Positions 10,537-22,054 of a DNA stretch of 64,000 nucleotides are shown piece after piece. The notes beneath the pieces are model-generated. The model searched no databases and was not told where the DNA came from. It was given only the letters and a program-made list of their open reading frames with translations. Location of the stretch: assembly GCA_030737835.1 (NCBI GenBank), contig CM060856.1:3258952-3322951 (forward strand), in the 5' to 3' direction. The position numbers and the translations under genes are program-made. Numbering within the stretch: the stretch's first letter is position 1; each line of letters opens with the position of its first letter. Origin of the DNA: Acorus gramineus (Eukaryota; Streptophyta; Magnoliopsida; Acorales; Acoraceae).

Positions 10537-13500
10537 TGTGGAGGTAAAAATCCTCACCATGACATGTGTCATGTCAGGGATGACGTGTCACACCAAGACG
10601 GATGTGGGCCTACCATGGGACCCGTAAATCTGAGTTCCAATCCTTAGTCATGATGACTCTCTCGAATGTGCTGACACGACTAGATCTAGGGTTTAGTCGG
10701 ACAGTCAAGCACCTCACAAAACCAGTAGTCTAAGACACGACCAGACACGAGGTCTGGTCGGTCGATCTTACTCCTCGGAAACGAGTAGTCTAAGACACGA
10801 CCAGACACGAGGTCTGGTCGGTCGATCTTACTCCTCGGAAACGAGTAGTCTAAGGCACAACCAGACACGAGGTCTGGTGGGTCGACCTTACTCCTCAGAA
10901 ATAAGTAGTCTAAGGCACGGCTAGACACGAGATCTTGTCGGTCAACCTTACTCCTCGAGGACGAGTAGTCTAAGACACGACCAGACACGAGGTCTGGTCG
11001 GTCGACCTTACTCCTCGCAGGCATACTATAAAACGTAATGGGAGCATATCAAGCAACCCCGAACAGAATGGAGAAACGGTCAGAAAACCACTAACACCTG
11101 TAATTGTCAGGGTAGCATTTAAGGCCCACTACCAGCAGAACGTGGGTAATCAAGGGGGCGTTTCCCTGGAGAAAAGCCCACTAAACAATTAGTGGCAAGG
11201 CGGTTACAAGGGCAAAGGGAACTACGTGTGGCTTGATCCCTCAGGGGTACGTAGGCAGCCTATAAAGAGGTCGCGCGCTCAGCACTCTAAAGACATAGCC
11301 AGTCATTGTGTGTCATTTTCAATACAGTCATTGAGAGAGTAAAAACACAGTGAGTCTTTTCTACACACTCAAGTGAACAATCCCAGTCAAACATAGCAAA
11401 AAATTCATATAGTTCAAGTTCATTTTCCTAAGAGATTTACAAATTTAACTGAAGGGGAAAAATATCCACCTCAGTTTGGCGCCGTCAGTGGGAACTTGAA
11501 ACAAAAAGTCAGTGTCCGCAATGTCAGACCCTAGTAACACCAATGCTAGAGGACAACAGAAGAGAGACGTCCTCCCATCCGATGCCGCTGCTGACGGCTC
11601 ACCGGGAACCCTGGTGAGTCAGGTCCAGGACCTCAGGCCGGCAGTAGAGTTCACGCAAGAAACTCTATTTGTCCGTCTGCAGGGGTCAATGCAGCAGATG
11701 ATCGAAGCTTCGATGCAGCAGTTCTATACGAATGCTCAACGACAGCAACCAGCTCCGGAGGGAATTTGGCCACCCCCTCCTGCGCTTCCCAATCCCCCCG
11801 GCCATCAATGGTGAAGGTTTGGAGGGGAGTACCTCTTCCTCCAATCAAAGGCAGCGGACCCGTAGGTGCTCGCGTACTCCTCGAGCAGGTCGGCGGTCGC
11901 ATGAAGAACGGAGGCGCGGGCGTTCACCCCATGGAGAATGCTCCGCCCGGCGGGAGGCTTCACGCAGGCAAGCTCACCAAGAGCGATTGGTTCTACAAGG
12001 AGTATCGGAAGGGTGTCAGAATGACTCTTCCGCCCCGCCTGATGGCTGGGGAAGTAGGCAAACAACCCTGTTACACCTTGCGCTCTGAGGTACGGCGTGT
12101 TACGAGTCACGAGATGGTGGAGCACGCAATACGGGGATTCGCTTTCCCGTTTTGCGCTGGGATTCTCAGAGAACGACTCCCCGGAAGTTCGTTCAATCCA
12201 AATTCAAGCTATACAACGGCACGACGGATCCCTATGATTATATATTATGGCGTTCCAACATTCGATGGCGTTGTATGAGCTCTATGACGGGCTTATGTGC
12301 CACCTCTTCCCCTCTAGTCTAGAAGGGGCAGCGCTGACATGATTTCACCTCCTTCCACCTGCGACAATCAGAACTTTGGAAGAGCTCGACACCACGTTTG
12401 CCGAACACTTCATCTGTAGCCAGTGAAGGAAGAAGGATCTCGGTGATCTCATGAAAATCCAAATGCAGTCAGGAGAAATGATTCGGTAGTATGTCGATCG
12501 TTTCCGCATCTTGAAGTTTGAAGTGGAGGATTGCAATGAGGGTGCGCGATAATGGCTTTTTGGGACGGCCTGCCATCCGGAAACGGTCTCAAAGAGTCAC
12601 TAATCAAGTGCACTCCCTTCCGACTAACAAGATTTGATCGGGCGTGTTGAAAAGTACGCCAAGGTGGAGGAAGAATCCAAGGTCCTTAAGCAGGCGGTGG
12701 CTGCTTCTTGGCCTTCGCCAACGGCCGCCACCTCTTCACCAACAACAAAACGCCCGCAGGAGCCACGACAGAAGGACCAACGGGGCAAGAAGGGCAAAAA
12801 GCCTGGTGCCTCAACTAACAAAGTGCGAGATGGACGAGGGATGTTCTTCAAGATTCCTCCATCGCAGATCCTGTCCAAAATCCAGGGGGAGCCGTGGTTT
12901 AAGTGGCTGCGCCTATGAGGAGCGACGAGTCAAAACGGGATCAAAATCTTCGTTGTGACTACCACATGAGCGTGGGCCATACTACCGACCAATGCTGTAT
13001 CCTCCGGGGGTACTTGGAAGGCCAGATTCGAGAGTGGCACCTGAAGTAATATGTTCCTGTCGAGAAGACCCCAGCTCCCGGTGAGCAGCATGTGACAAAT
13101 ATTGGCCCCACCACTTCGGCAGGGGTCATTGACGTTATCTTTGGGGGCGAACCGCATTTCGTCATGACGAAGAGCGCTCGACAAGATTCGAGGAAGATGT
13201 AGGTCTCCTTCGAAATGATGCAGATTGACCAGGAGTCAAAACTGGTTGTGAAGAGACTGAGAAGGGGTGATGAAGGAGCCATCACCTCTCTGATGCTGAC
13301 CTGGAAGGAGTCCACGCCCTGCACTCGGATGCGCTGGTAATCACTCTGCGTATCTCTAATTTTGACGTTAAAAGGATTCTTGTTGATACAGGAAGCTCGG
13401 TCAACATCCTCTTCATGAAACCCTTTCTTCGGATGGGGTTAAAAGCCGCCGATCTCACCCCAACAAAGGATCCTCTGGTTGCGTTCAAAGGAGCACGAGT

Positions 13501-13928
13501 CATCCCTGCCGGACAAATTACACTACCAGTTCAAGTAGGGAATCAGACGACTATGATGGAGTTCACTATCATGGACCTCCCGTCTCCGTACAACACCATC
13601 ATCGGACGCACCTGGCTGGCGGCGACGAAGGCGATTCCATCTACTTACCACCAACGGCTCCGTTTCCCCACAGCCGAGGGGATAATGGAAATTCGAGGAG
13701 ACCAAGTTGCCACGAAGCAGTGCTACACGGCTGCGATGGTAGGGAAGTTGGCCCTACCTGAGTTCGAGGAGCAGCCTGAGGATGGAGAAATTCATCCAAA
13801 GAGCTAGCAATTACTTCAGGACTGAGTCAAGGCCGATGAGCGCCGGCCCACTCCCGAAGACAGGGTTCTCGAAGACCTCGAACAAGTTCCGATAGACCAC
13901 ATGACCCCGAGAAATTCTTTCCCGTCGG
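10537..13928 (+). mobile_element. Broken Ty3/gypsy element, Tat-like: 5' LTR, gag, protease
   Basis: Parts in order: a 5' LTR (10537-11473) starting TGTGGAGG and ending CCACCTCA; a primer site (TGGCGCCGTC, 11477-11486) of the type used by Tat/Athila-group gypsy elements; a gag region (about 11521-13000), recognisable by stretches such as YNG-TDPYDY; and a retropepsin with the motif VDTGSSVNIL near 13385. Reverse transcriptase, integrase and the 3' LTR are not seen before a different LTR begins at 13929. The element is broken, with several breaks, and looks old. A related LTR lies at about 35760-36534. Confidence 0.8.
10727..11022. repeat. Five 60-bp tandem repeats with a hairpin core, inside the LTR
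   Basis: The unit recurs at exactly 60 bases, about five times. Each unit holds an inverted repeat, CCAGAC-ACGAG-GTCTGG or a variant, and ends in CTTACTCCTCG. The repeats sit upstream of the likely LTR promoter (CCTATAAAGAGG at about 11260), in U3. The related LTR near 35900-36030 carries a shorter set of the same hairpins. Confidence 0.85.
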
Positions 13929-16308
13929 TGTAGATACCCTAATTTTTACCATCCAAAGAAAAGAAATTTACTTCAAGTAATATTTGAAAACAACAACTTT
14001 TTGGACATCTAATAGGAAACTCCCTTAGAAACCAAGACCGGAAAGCCTAAGTCCAATACTAGAAAAATCTAAGAACCTTAATATAGGCGGCTACTTGAGA
14101 GTAGCCACCCCATACCAGGTGGCTAGTTTCAACTAGCCGCCCCCCAAATCGACCCCAAACCGCCTTCCAGGATGGCACATAAAGCAAGCATGATTGCGGC
14201 GGATTGTCCCTTTTAGCCGCCCCATCTCAGCCAGTTCGACCTTAGTAACCGACCCAAGTCACCGCTTGTCAGAGATGGACATTTGGCAGGTTATGATGGG
14301 GGCGGCTACCTGAGAGTAGCCGCCCCTCACTGGACTGCTAGTTAACACTAGCCGCCCCTAGCCTAGACATTGTTAGAGAACAAAGATCTAATAGGAGGTC
14401 AAATCAAGCACCTTATTACCCATTTTGATCTATTGTCCAGTGGACATTCCCATACCCCTTTTTTACTATAAATAAAGGGGCATCCAAATCATATCCAAAA
14501 AGGAATTCATTCCCAAGCAACCAATCCACACCCACACTCACAAGCCTATTGTTGTGCCTGTGTCATTTGGAGCACTCTGATTGAAAATTTGGGTACATAA
14601 ATTTTTCCTAGAAGTTATGTATTCCTGATTTGGTATTTGGATTTGATTTTGTTAAAATCCAAGATGAAGAGGTTTAAGTATGATTTTATTATGAGATGTC
14701 CAGTTTTGAGTTAGCTTTCGTACAGAAGTGGAATTAGATCAACTGGATTCTTGTAGTAAAAGTTATGGGTATTTTTCCAAGTATACCCCGGGGAGGGAAA
14801 TTCTGGCAGCAGCCCTGCTCTATGTTTAGCTCTAATTTCGGAATAGCTGGACAGATTATTTGATCTTGGCATGAACATGAAAGTTGTAGATAATCTTCTT
14901 GGCTTTCCAACGGACTTAGAATTGTGCAATTCGGAGCTATATTGAGGAAGTTATGGCTGTTCCAGTGAAGCATGCGCAGAATTTCTAGTCAAAGGGCGAC
15001 TAGGTCTTTTCCATCCTCTTTAGATATTTGTGCAACAAATATCTTCTCTCTCTCTCTCTTCCCCTCTCACTCCCACGACTTCCATTTCTGGTCCCTCTTC
15101 CTCGCCGCCCCCCCCCCCCCCCCAAGTGTTTGTTTATATGTCTCAAAGAGAAGGAGGAGGTGAAGGAAGAAGAGAAGGTTGTGCATGTGTGGTGTTGTTG
15201 ATCCTCCCCTCTCAAGCTCTCATATCTTGTCCTTCCCCCCCTGATTTTCAGCCATGAAGGAGGCTGAGGAGAGGCTGAGGAGGTGGTGGTAGTGGTGGTG
15301 GCGGTTGAGGTGGTCGGGGTGCATCGAGGACCCCCGAGCCTCCCCCTTTCATTTCCACTCCAAAGGTGAGCCTTTCCCCTTCTTTTCTTGATTTTTATGG
15401 CTTAGGGTTTGTTGGGAGGGTCATGCATGTTGGGTAGATGTGTTAGGGTGTGTGTGAGGGGTTGGGGAGGGTTAAAATGGGGTTAGGGTTGGCTGGGCGC
15501 GCATCGGGAGTCGTCTGCGCGCGTGCGCGCGCAGGCAGGCGCTGGCAGGCGCAGTCAGGCGCGCAGACGCGCGCGGGTGCGCGCGGAGTGGTCACGCGGG
15601 TGCGCGCGGGTGCTGGCGCGAGCGGGGGTGCGCGCGAGCGTGCACGCGCGCGGAGCAGTGCGCCTGGGCATGCGCCTGGGCGCGGGGCTGGGGACCAGTG
15701 CGCGCGCGCGCGTGCTGCGCGTGCGTGCTGGGGCGTGCGAGCAGGGTGCTGCGCGGGGGGCGCAGTGCGTGCGAGTACGCGGGCTGGACGCGCAGTGCGC
15801 GCGGGCGCGCGCGTGTGGCAGCGCGTCTGGGCGCGCGGGCAGGCGCGCGGCAGTGCGCCGAGGGTGCTGGGGCGTGCGTGCGTGCGCATGCGGGGGGCCA
15901 TGCGTGTGGCTGCCCGAGGGTTCGGGTAGGTGTCGGGGCACTCGGACTCGCGTGCGTACGTGCGTTCTCGCATGCGTGCGAGTCCGTATGCATGCTTGTC
16001 TGAGTATTGGGTATTTCTAATGTTTTCTATGTGTAAATTGTGTTGTTACTCACCAAATTGGATGCCCCTACCTTGCAGATCTCGTTGGATGGGATGCGCG
16101 AGGTCCCGGGTTGTAAGGTGAGTGGTTTGATTCCAATCCCCCCCCCCCCCCCTCTCTAGGGATGCGCTCGACCCGTATAGACGCACGTCGCGCATCGATG
16201 GGGCCCCTAGCTATAATATGTAAATACTATGTAACGCATGTTATAATATGATGAAACCATGCCATATTAGACCTTGTGTGTTAGGGATATGCATCCATAT
16301 ACCATGTA
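13929..16308 (+). mobile_element. Chromovirus-like LTR segment with GC-rich leader intron
   Basis: It begins TGTAGATACCC directly after the gypsy fragment. It holds a TATA-type promoter (TACTATAAATAAAGGGG, about 14464-14480), a CT-rich leader, a long GC-rich stretch (about 15490-16000) and then a block homologous in layout to the LTRs at 39855-56256 and 61577-64000. At about 16308 it meets the 13-residue-repeat element. No coding domain is present. Two inverted motif groups (GGCGGCTACTTGAGAGTAGCC and kin) occur near 14084 and 14302. Left and right limits are approximate. Confidence 0.6.
15366..16078 (+). other. Predicted leader intron of the LTR (GT-AG), 713 bp
   Basis: Donor AAAG/GTGAGCC at 15366 and acceptor CCTTGCAG ending at 16078 frame a CpG-dense stretch. 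A 39-nt mini-exon (16079-16117) follows, then a second donor AAG/GTGAGTGG. Donor, GC-rich body, acceptor and mini-exon recur at the same relative places in two other LTR families in this window. Splicing is inferred, not shown. Confidence 0.5.
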
Positions 16309-17530
16309 TGGAGAAGATAATGGTGCTTATTCGACATGAAGAACAACCAACAACTCCACAGTTTGTGGAGGAGGAGCCTATTGATGGTGATTTCAACAAC
16401 CTATTCGAAGAGGTAAACCTTCCACCTATCTTCGACGAAGAGATTGAAGAGTCGAACCTTCTACCCATCTTCGATGAAGACATTGAAATGCTGAACCTTC
16501 CACCTATATTCGATGAAGAGATTGAAGTGCTGAACCTTCCATCTATATTCGATGAGGAGATTAAAGAGACGAACCTTCCACCAATCTTTGATGAAGAAAT
16601 TGAGGAAACATATATTCCACCGATCTTTGATGAAGAGATGGAGGAGTCTGAGCCCAAGAATTCCGCTCAAATATTTGACCCAGCTCAACTCACACAAGAA
16701 GCATTTCACACATGCGACCATCATTTTGAGGATCCATTCTTTTCAGAAAATCATGGTTACAACTCCTCGATTACCTACATCAAAATCGAACAAGGAGCGT
16801 TGGCCACATACATTCGAGGTGGGCCCTAGTTGCATAAAAGTCGGTGAATCGCATCATCAATTGCTTGGAATTCATCCCCAACTTCTTCAAGCAAACTCGA
16901 GGACGAGTTTTTCTGAAGAGGGAGAGAATGATGCAGCACGATCATGGACCATTCGATCAATGTTGAGGACCACCATATTGAGGATTCTGGATGATTTATA
17001 CTTATTAGCATTTTAGTTTTATTTGTTAGATTTATCATATCTTTTCTGGATAATTATGATTAGTTAATATTCATATATCAATTTAGATATGATTTTTTAT
17101 TTTTAGTTAGGATTTGTACATGAATTTTGAATTTAAATTCAAATTTGAATATTAGTTAGGATTAAATAAAGATGTGTTTGTTATTTTACAGATTTAGTTA
17201 ATCTGTTAGGATCATAGTTTACAGATTTAGATAATTAGTTGATATTCTAATTTGTTAAGGATTCTCTAGTCTATAAATAGGCTTGTAAACCAATTGATTA
17301 TTCAGATTATTGATTAATAGAATTTATTTATTTTCTCTATTGTATTTTGCTATCCTAAGAGGATCAATAACTACATAGAATTTCCAATTATGTGATATTT
17401 CAGAAGAAATCAACAGATCTTTGAAGCCCATTGTCCCTGGTATTCTGCTTGAAGAATCAACAGCGCCGTTGGAGCCTGCCAATTTCGTTTCTTTGATCGA
17501 ATAAGTAGAAGAGCATATTCATACGCTACA
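16309..17530 (+). mobile_element. Non-autonomous LTR element with 13-residue repeat protein, 3' part
   Basis: Parts: a coding-like region (16321-16829) with about seven tandem 13-residue repeats of the type NLPPIFDEEIEES, then a tail with acidic and aromatic residues; a polypurine tract (GAAGAGGGAGAGAA) ending at 16928; and a 3' LTR (16929-17530) from TGATGCAGCACG to ATACGCTACA. An inverted copy at 29986-31744 shows the same order, so the two define a family. No protease, reverse transcriptase or integrase is present in either, pointing to a non-autonomous element. This copy lacks its 5' part, where it meets another LTR. Confidence 0.75.
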
Positions 17531-18179
17531 TCACTCATGGCCTCCTCTATTTTTATAACATTTATTTGGTAGGGATCACTTCTTCTTCTTTGATTAATTA
17601 AATATTAATGGCTGAGATTTTTTATCACCGGTTTGATTAAATTTTAATGGTTGAGATTTATTTTTAACGTATATTCTATTGAAAAGATAGAAAATCATGG
17701 AAGATTTGTTTGTTTATATCTAAGAAAATCTTGGAAGATTTGTTTCTTTTTATCACTTTTGATTAAAATTTTTAATTAAATTTGGTGGCTGAGGTTTTTT
17801 TGGTTTAAAATATATTCTACTGAGAGATGAGAAAATCATGGAAATTTTTTTTATTTGATTAAATTTTAATGGATCATTTTTTTTATTGAAAATATATATC
17901 GCAGTTCATGGATATTTTTGAAGAAGGGGCTTCTAATTTGGTCGAGAAATATATGGATATATATACATTTTATTTTATTTTATTTTCCTATTTCAAGGAT
18001 AGACATTGAATTTTTTTTATTTTATAAAAGAGAGTTACCCGGGTACATAGTGGGGGGCGCCTCCATTTTTTTTTTAAAAAAAATCCAGTGCCACTTTTGG
18101 CTTATATTTGGATTATGGAACTAATTTTGCTAATATTCATTTTTTGATGACTATTTTTGCAACTTACACACATTGATTC
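17531..18179. other. AT-rich spacer
   Basis: Very AT-rich DNA in which AATTTTAATGG-TTGAGAT-like motifs recur loosely. No gene is supported. Confidence 0.5.
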
Positions 18180-18252
18180 CATTCCCCAAAATACATGGTT
18201 TTGAAACAAATCCAATTTTAAGAGCCAAGTTCTTCCTCCCTCAATTATTCTT

Positions 18253-19925
18253 TGTTAGATTACATGTGTATTATATTATTACTATGTTACACGTGTATTA
18301 CTGTATTACAAGTGTATTAGGTCTTGTACTATTACATATAGGGCTTAATCCCTCTCTTAATGAATTAGGTCTCATTATTCTTTCTTCCATAAAGTCTAAC
18401 ATGGTATCAGAGCCCTTTTGAGACATTAATTTTTTTTTTTTTCGGATCTTTGTTGAGATTCGACGCTTGTTAGATCGTCATCGTCATTGCGCCATTGTTG
18501 TTCATGCCATCGTCTTCTTTGCGTTGTCGTTGTCTTCATCGCGGCGTTGTCCGTACCCATCCGCGCTGCCCCAGCCGAGCAGCCCCGTCCACGCTGCCCT
18601 AGCCGCGCTACCCCGTCCGCGCAGCCCCAACCCGTCCGAGTCCGCGTCCGTGTGAGATCCCAGCGAATCAAGGAAAATCGCGCTGAACGCATGCATAATC
18701 GCATTCGCGTGTTCGCGGATCCCACATCCGTTGCCCGGCCCGCCAGTCCGGAACCGCCAGCCCCGCCCGCCAGCTCGTACTCGGATCCAACTACCCAGAT
18801 CCGATTATCTTCTGCAGTGACCGTCAGTTGCTGGCAACCGTTCGATTACCGCCGGCCACCGTCCGGCTACCATCTGGCCACCATCCAGTCACTGCCGGCC
18901 ACCGTCCGGTAACCGTCCAGCAACGTCTGTTCGCCGCCGGCTGCCGTCTATCTGTCGCCGGCAAAGTTTTGTTGCGTTTCTTTCCTGGACTGTTACGGCT
19001 CCGTTCAGACTCCGATTCTAGTCATCTAGGTACTCATTTTGTTTAGTTTTTTGTCATCCACGCATTCGTATATATTTCGGCTTCATTTGAGAAATCTTGA
19101 TCATGACTTTGCCTGATAATCCGACTAATACGGAACCTTCGATGATGGTCACCACTGATCTTCAACAAACTGTTCATGTGGACTCTCAATTGAGTCATTT
19201 TGTGATGTTCTTCGGAACTCGACTGACTTTCTTCTGAGCTATGTGGATGATTGGTTGTCCTGGCGCACCACTGTAAAGAGCACCCTCAGTCCACGTGATT
19301 TATTCGGTCACCTTGATGGTACTTCTGTTGCTCCATTGCCTAGCGCTCCGACGTATGCATCGTGGCGCAGGCGTGATCAACGTACCTCTTCTTATGTGAT
19401 TAACTCCGTTGATCGCTCTCTTCGGGCTGATCTCAGTGTCTTTGATACGGCAGCAGAGCTTTGGGCATCTCTTCTTGAATGCTTTGTGGAGAAAAGCGGC
19501 GCTCGAGAGTACCAGTTACTTGCTGAGGTTCAAACAATTGTTCAGGAAGATCTGTCTATCACAGACCTATACAATCACATGCGCACCTGTTTTCGTGAGC
19601 TATGTAATCTTGAGCCCGGTCCACATGCATCTGCAGCTGAGCGAGCTGTCTTTCGTGAACGTCGTGAGCTGTACCAGTTCCTTATGGCTCTTCATCCTGA
19701 ATTTTCCACTTTGGCTGGACAGTTGATACATCGGGATCCTTTACCACGCTTAGAGGTTGCTCTAGCCGAGATTGTTGCCGAGGAGACTCCTCTTCGCACT
19801 GTGGCATCTCGACAGACTACTTCCTCGACCATGTGTTATGGAGTTCTAGCTGCTACGTCTCCTACTGTTGCCCCTGCAGCTTCATCACGTTCTACAATTC
19901 TTTGTGAGCACTGCAAAAAGCCAGG
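18253..19925 (+). mobile_element. Ty1/copia fragment (LTR, primer site, gag) in the duplicated promoter
   Basis: Parts: a 149-bp LTR (18253-18401) from TGTTAGATTACATG to AAAGTCTAACA; a tRNA-Met-type primer site TGGTATCAGAGC at 18402-18413; a GC-rich leader; and a gag with a UBN2-type core (about 19103-19925) stopping in the zinc-knuckle region (CEHCKKPG). It splits the subtilase promoter just upstream of its TATA box. Flanks are TTCTT (18248-18252) and ATCTT (19926-19930), close to a 5-bp target duplication. Nothing downstream of gag, and no 3' LTR, is present. Fossil. Confidence 0.85.
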
Positions 19926-19946
19926 ATCTTCAATCCCATCCCTGCC

Positions 19947-19956
19947 TATATATATT
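19947..19956 (+). promoter_or_regulatory. TATA box of the duplicated subtilase
   Basis: TATATATATT lies 57 bases before the duplicate's first ATG, exactly as in the intact copy. Upstream promoter DNA is now separated from it by about 1.7 kb of copia sequence. Confidence 0.6.
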
Positions 19957-20461
19957 CGCACACCCATTGCAACAGAACCCAAGCAATAGAACAAGAAAAA
20001 CCAACAAAAACAATGATGTCCTCAAACATGTACTTTCCTCTCTTGCTCTTGGTTCTATTTTAAACCAAAGCCATTCAAGCCACCACCAACCATCTCCAAA
20101 CTACATTGTCTACGTTCAAAAGCCAGAGGAAGGCGTCCTCTCAGACTCCAAAACCATCGATGACTACTACCGCTCCTTCCTCCCCACTATAACAGATACC
20201 CTCGAAGACTCTCTCGTTCCCACCATGGTGTACTCATACGGACAAGTCATCTCTGGCTTTACCGCCAAGCTACCACCAACCATGTCTCCCTTATGAGTGA
20301 GAAAATCGGCTTCATCAAAGCCTACCCCGACCGACTCATCCCCCTCCACACCACTCGCACCCTTCCTTCCTTGGCCTTGACATCGCCAATGGAATATGGA
20401 GTGTCTCCAATTTGGGCAAGGGCGTCATCATCGGGGTCTTGGACACTGAGCCATCACCACC

Positions 20462-20790
20462 CACCCGTCCTTCAAAGACGAGGGGATGGACCCTCCCCCC
20501 ACAACTTGGAAGGGAACATGCGAATACGTGTCTTCCAGATCTTGCAATAACAAGATCATTAACGCGAAGTTCTTCATCAAGGGCAGCCAAGCTTTTAATG
20601 CCCATGACAAAAGCGCCATCCCCATCCACCCGTCCTTCAAAGACGAGGGGATGGACCTCCCCCCACAACTTGGAAGGGAACATGCGAATACGTGTCTTCC
20701 AGATCTTGCAATAACAAGATCATTAACGCGAAGTTCTTCATCAAGGGCAGCCAAGCTTTTAATGCCCATGACAAAAGCGTCGGGAAGCCT
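20462..20790 (+). repeat. 165-bp tandem duplication in the subtilase pseudogene
   Basis: Units begin at 20462 and 20627 with CACCCGTCCTTCAAAGACG and are nearly identical apart from one C in a C run. The length equals 55 codons. The intact copy has one unit, so the duplication arose after the genes separated. Confidence 0.9.
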
Positions 20791-22054
20791 CTCGCACCAG
20801 TCGATGACGAGGGCCACAGGACTCACACGGCTAGCACGGCCGCGGGAAATTTGGTGCCCAATGTTGATGTCCTCGGACAGGCAAAAGGCGACGCGGTCGG
20901 TGTCGCCCCCCGCCCCAACTTGGCCATCTACAAGGTCTTCTCCCGTGATGGGTGCGTGAATTCCGACATACTCGCGGGCCTTGACGCTGCCGTCGCGGAT
21001 GGCGTCCACGTCTCTTGCTCTCCCTCGGTGGGCCCCTGCAATCGTTTTATTTGGACCCCATCGCCACAGGCGCGTTCGCCGCCATTCAGAAGGGGATCGT
21101 GGTTAGCTGCGCCGGGGGCAACAGTGGCCCCAACGCGCAAACAGTGTCTAACGATGCGCCGCGGATCCTGACCGTTGGTGCAAGCTCGCTGGACCGGTCC
21201 ATTCGCTCAACGGTCAGGCTTGGTGATGGGACGGAGATCTTTGGCGAGACGCTCTTCCAGCCCAAGGACTTTGCGGCAGATCAGCTTCCGCTCGTGGTGC
21301 CCCCATCTGAAGATGGCAGGTATTGCTTGTCGGGCTCGTTGGATAACTTGGATGTCAAAGGCCAGATTGTCTTGTGCGAGCTAGGCGGGGGCAGTGGGAA
21401 GATCGAGAAGGGTGCGGTTGCGAATGCTGCAGGCGCCGCTGGCATGATCATCATGAACAATGCGACCAACGCGTACAGCACCACAGCGGACCCGAATCTC
21501 ATCCCTGCCTCTCTCACCCCATATGCTGGCGGACAGAAGGTCATCGCGTACGCGAAGTCCAATCCCAGGCCGACCGCCGTCATCGCATTCAAGGGGACGC
21601 TGATTGGGCAATCGATAGAGTCTCCGGTTATCGCTTCCTTCTCGTCGCGTGGTCCGTCTGTGACCACCCCGGGCATCCTCAAGCCCGACATCATCCTCGC
21701 CGCCTGGCCTTTCACACTCGACATCAATTACAATGTCCGCGAACCCACATTTAACATCATCTCCGGGACGTCCATGTCGACGCCTCACCTCAGCGCGGTC
21801 GCGGCTCTAATCAAGAGCACCCACCCGGACTGGTCGCCCGCAATGATCAAGTCCGCCATCATGACCACCTCTGACATGGTGAACCGACAAGGGAAGCCCA
21901 TAGCGGACGAGAGGCTCAAGCCGGCCAACCTATTTTTGACGGGCGCGGGGCACGTGAATCCGTCCAAGGCAGTTGACCCCGGTCTGGTGTACAACATACT
22001 TCCCGAGGACTACATCCCTTACCTTTGCGGGCTCAATTACACCAACGATGACAT

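Noticed and set aside
10727-11022. CRISPR-like array
   Set aside because: Units are contiguous 60-bp tandem repeats without unique spacers, in a plant LTR.
15443-15973. Overlapping 101-176-codon frames on both strands
   Set aside because: Same cause: CpG-dense DNA with few stop codons, no domain and no conservation.
16248-16829. Whole 193-codon frame as a host gene
   Set aside because: The repeat-bearing part recurs inside a second LTR element between matching LTRs, which marks it as element-encoded. The first residues belong to the neighbouring LTR.
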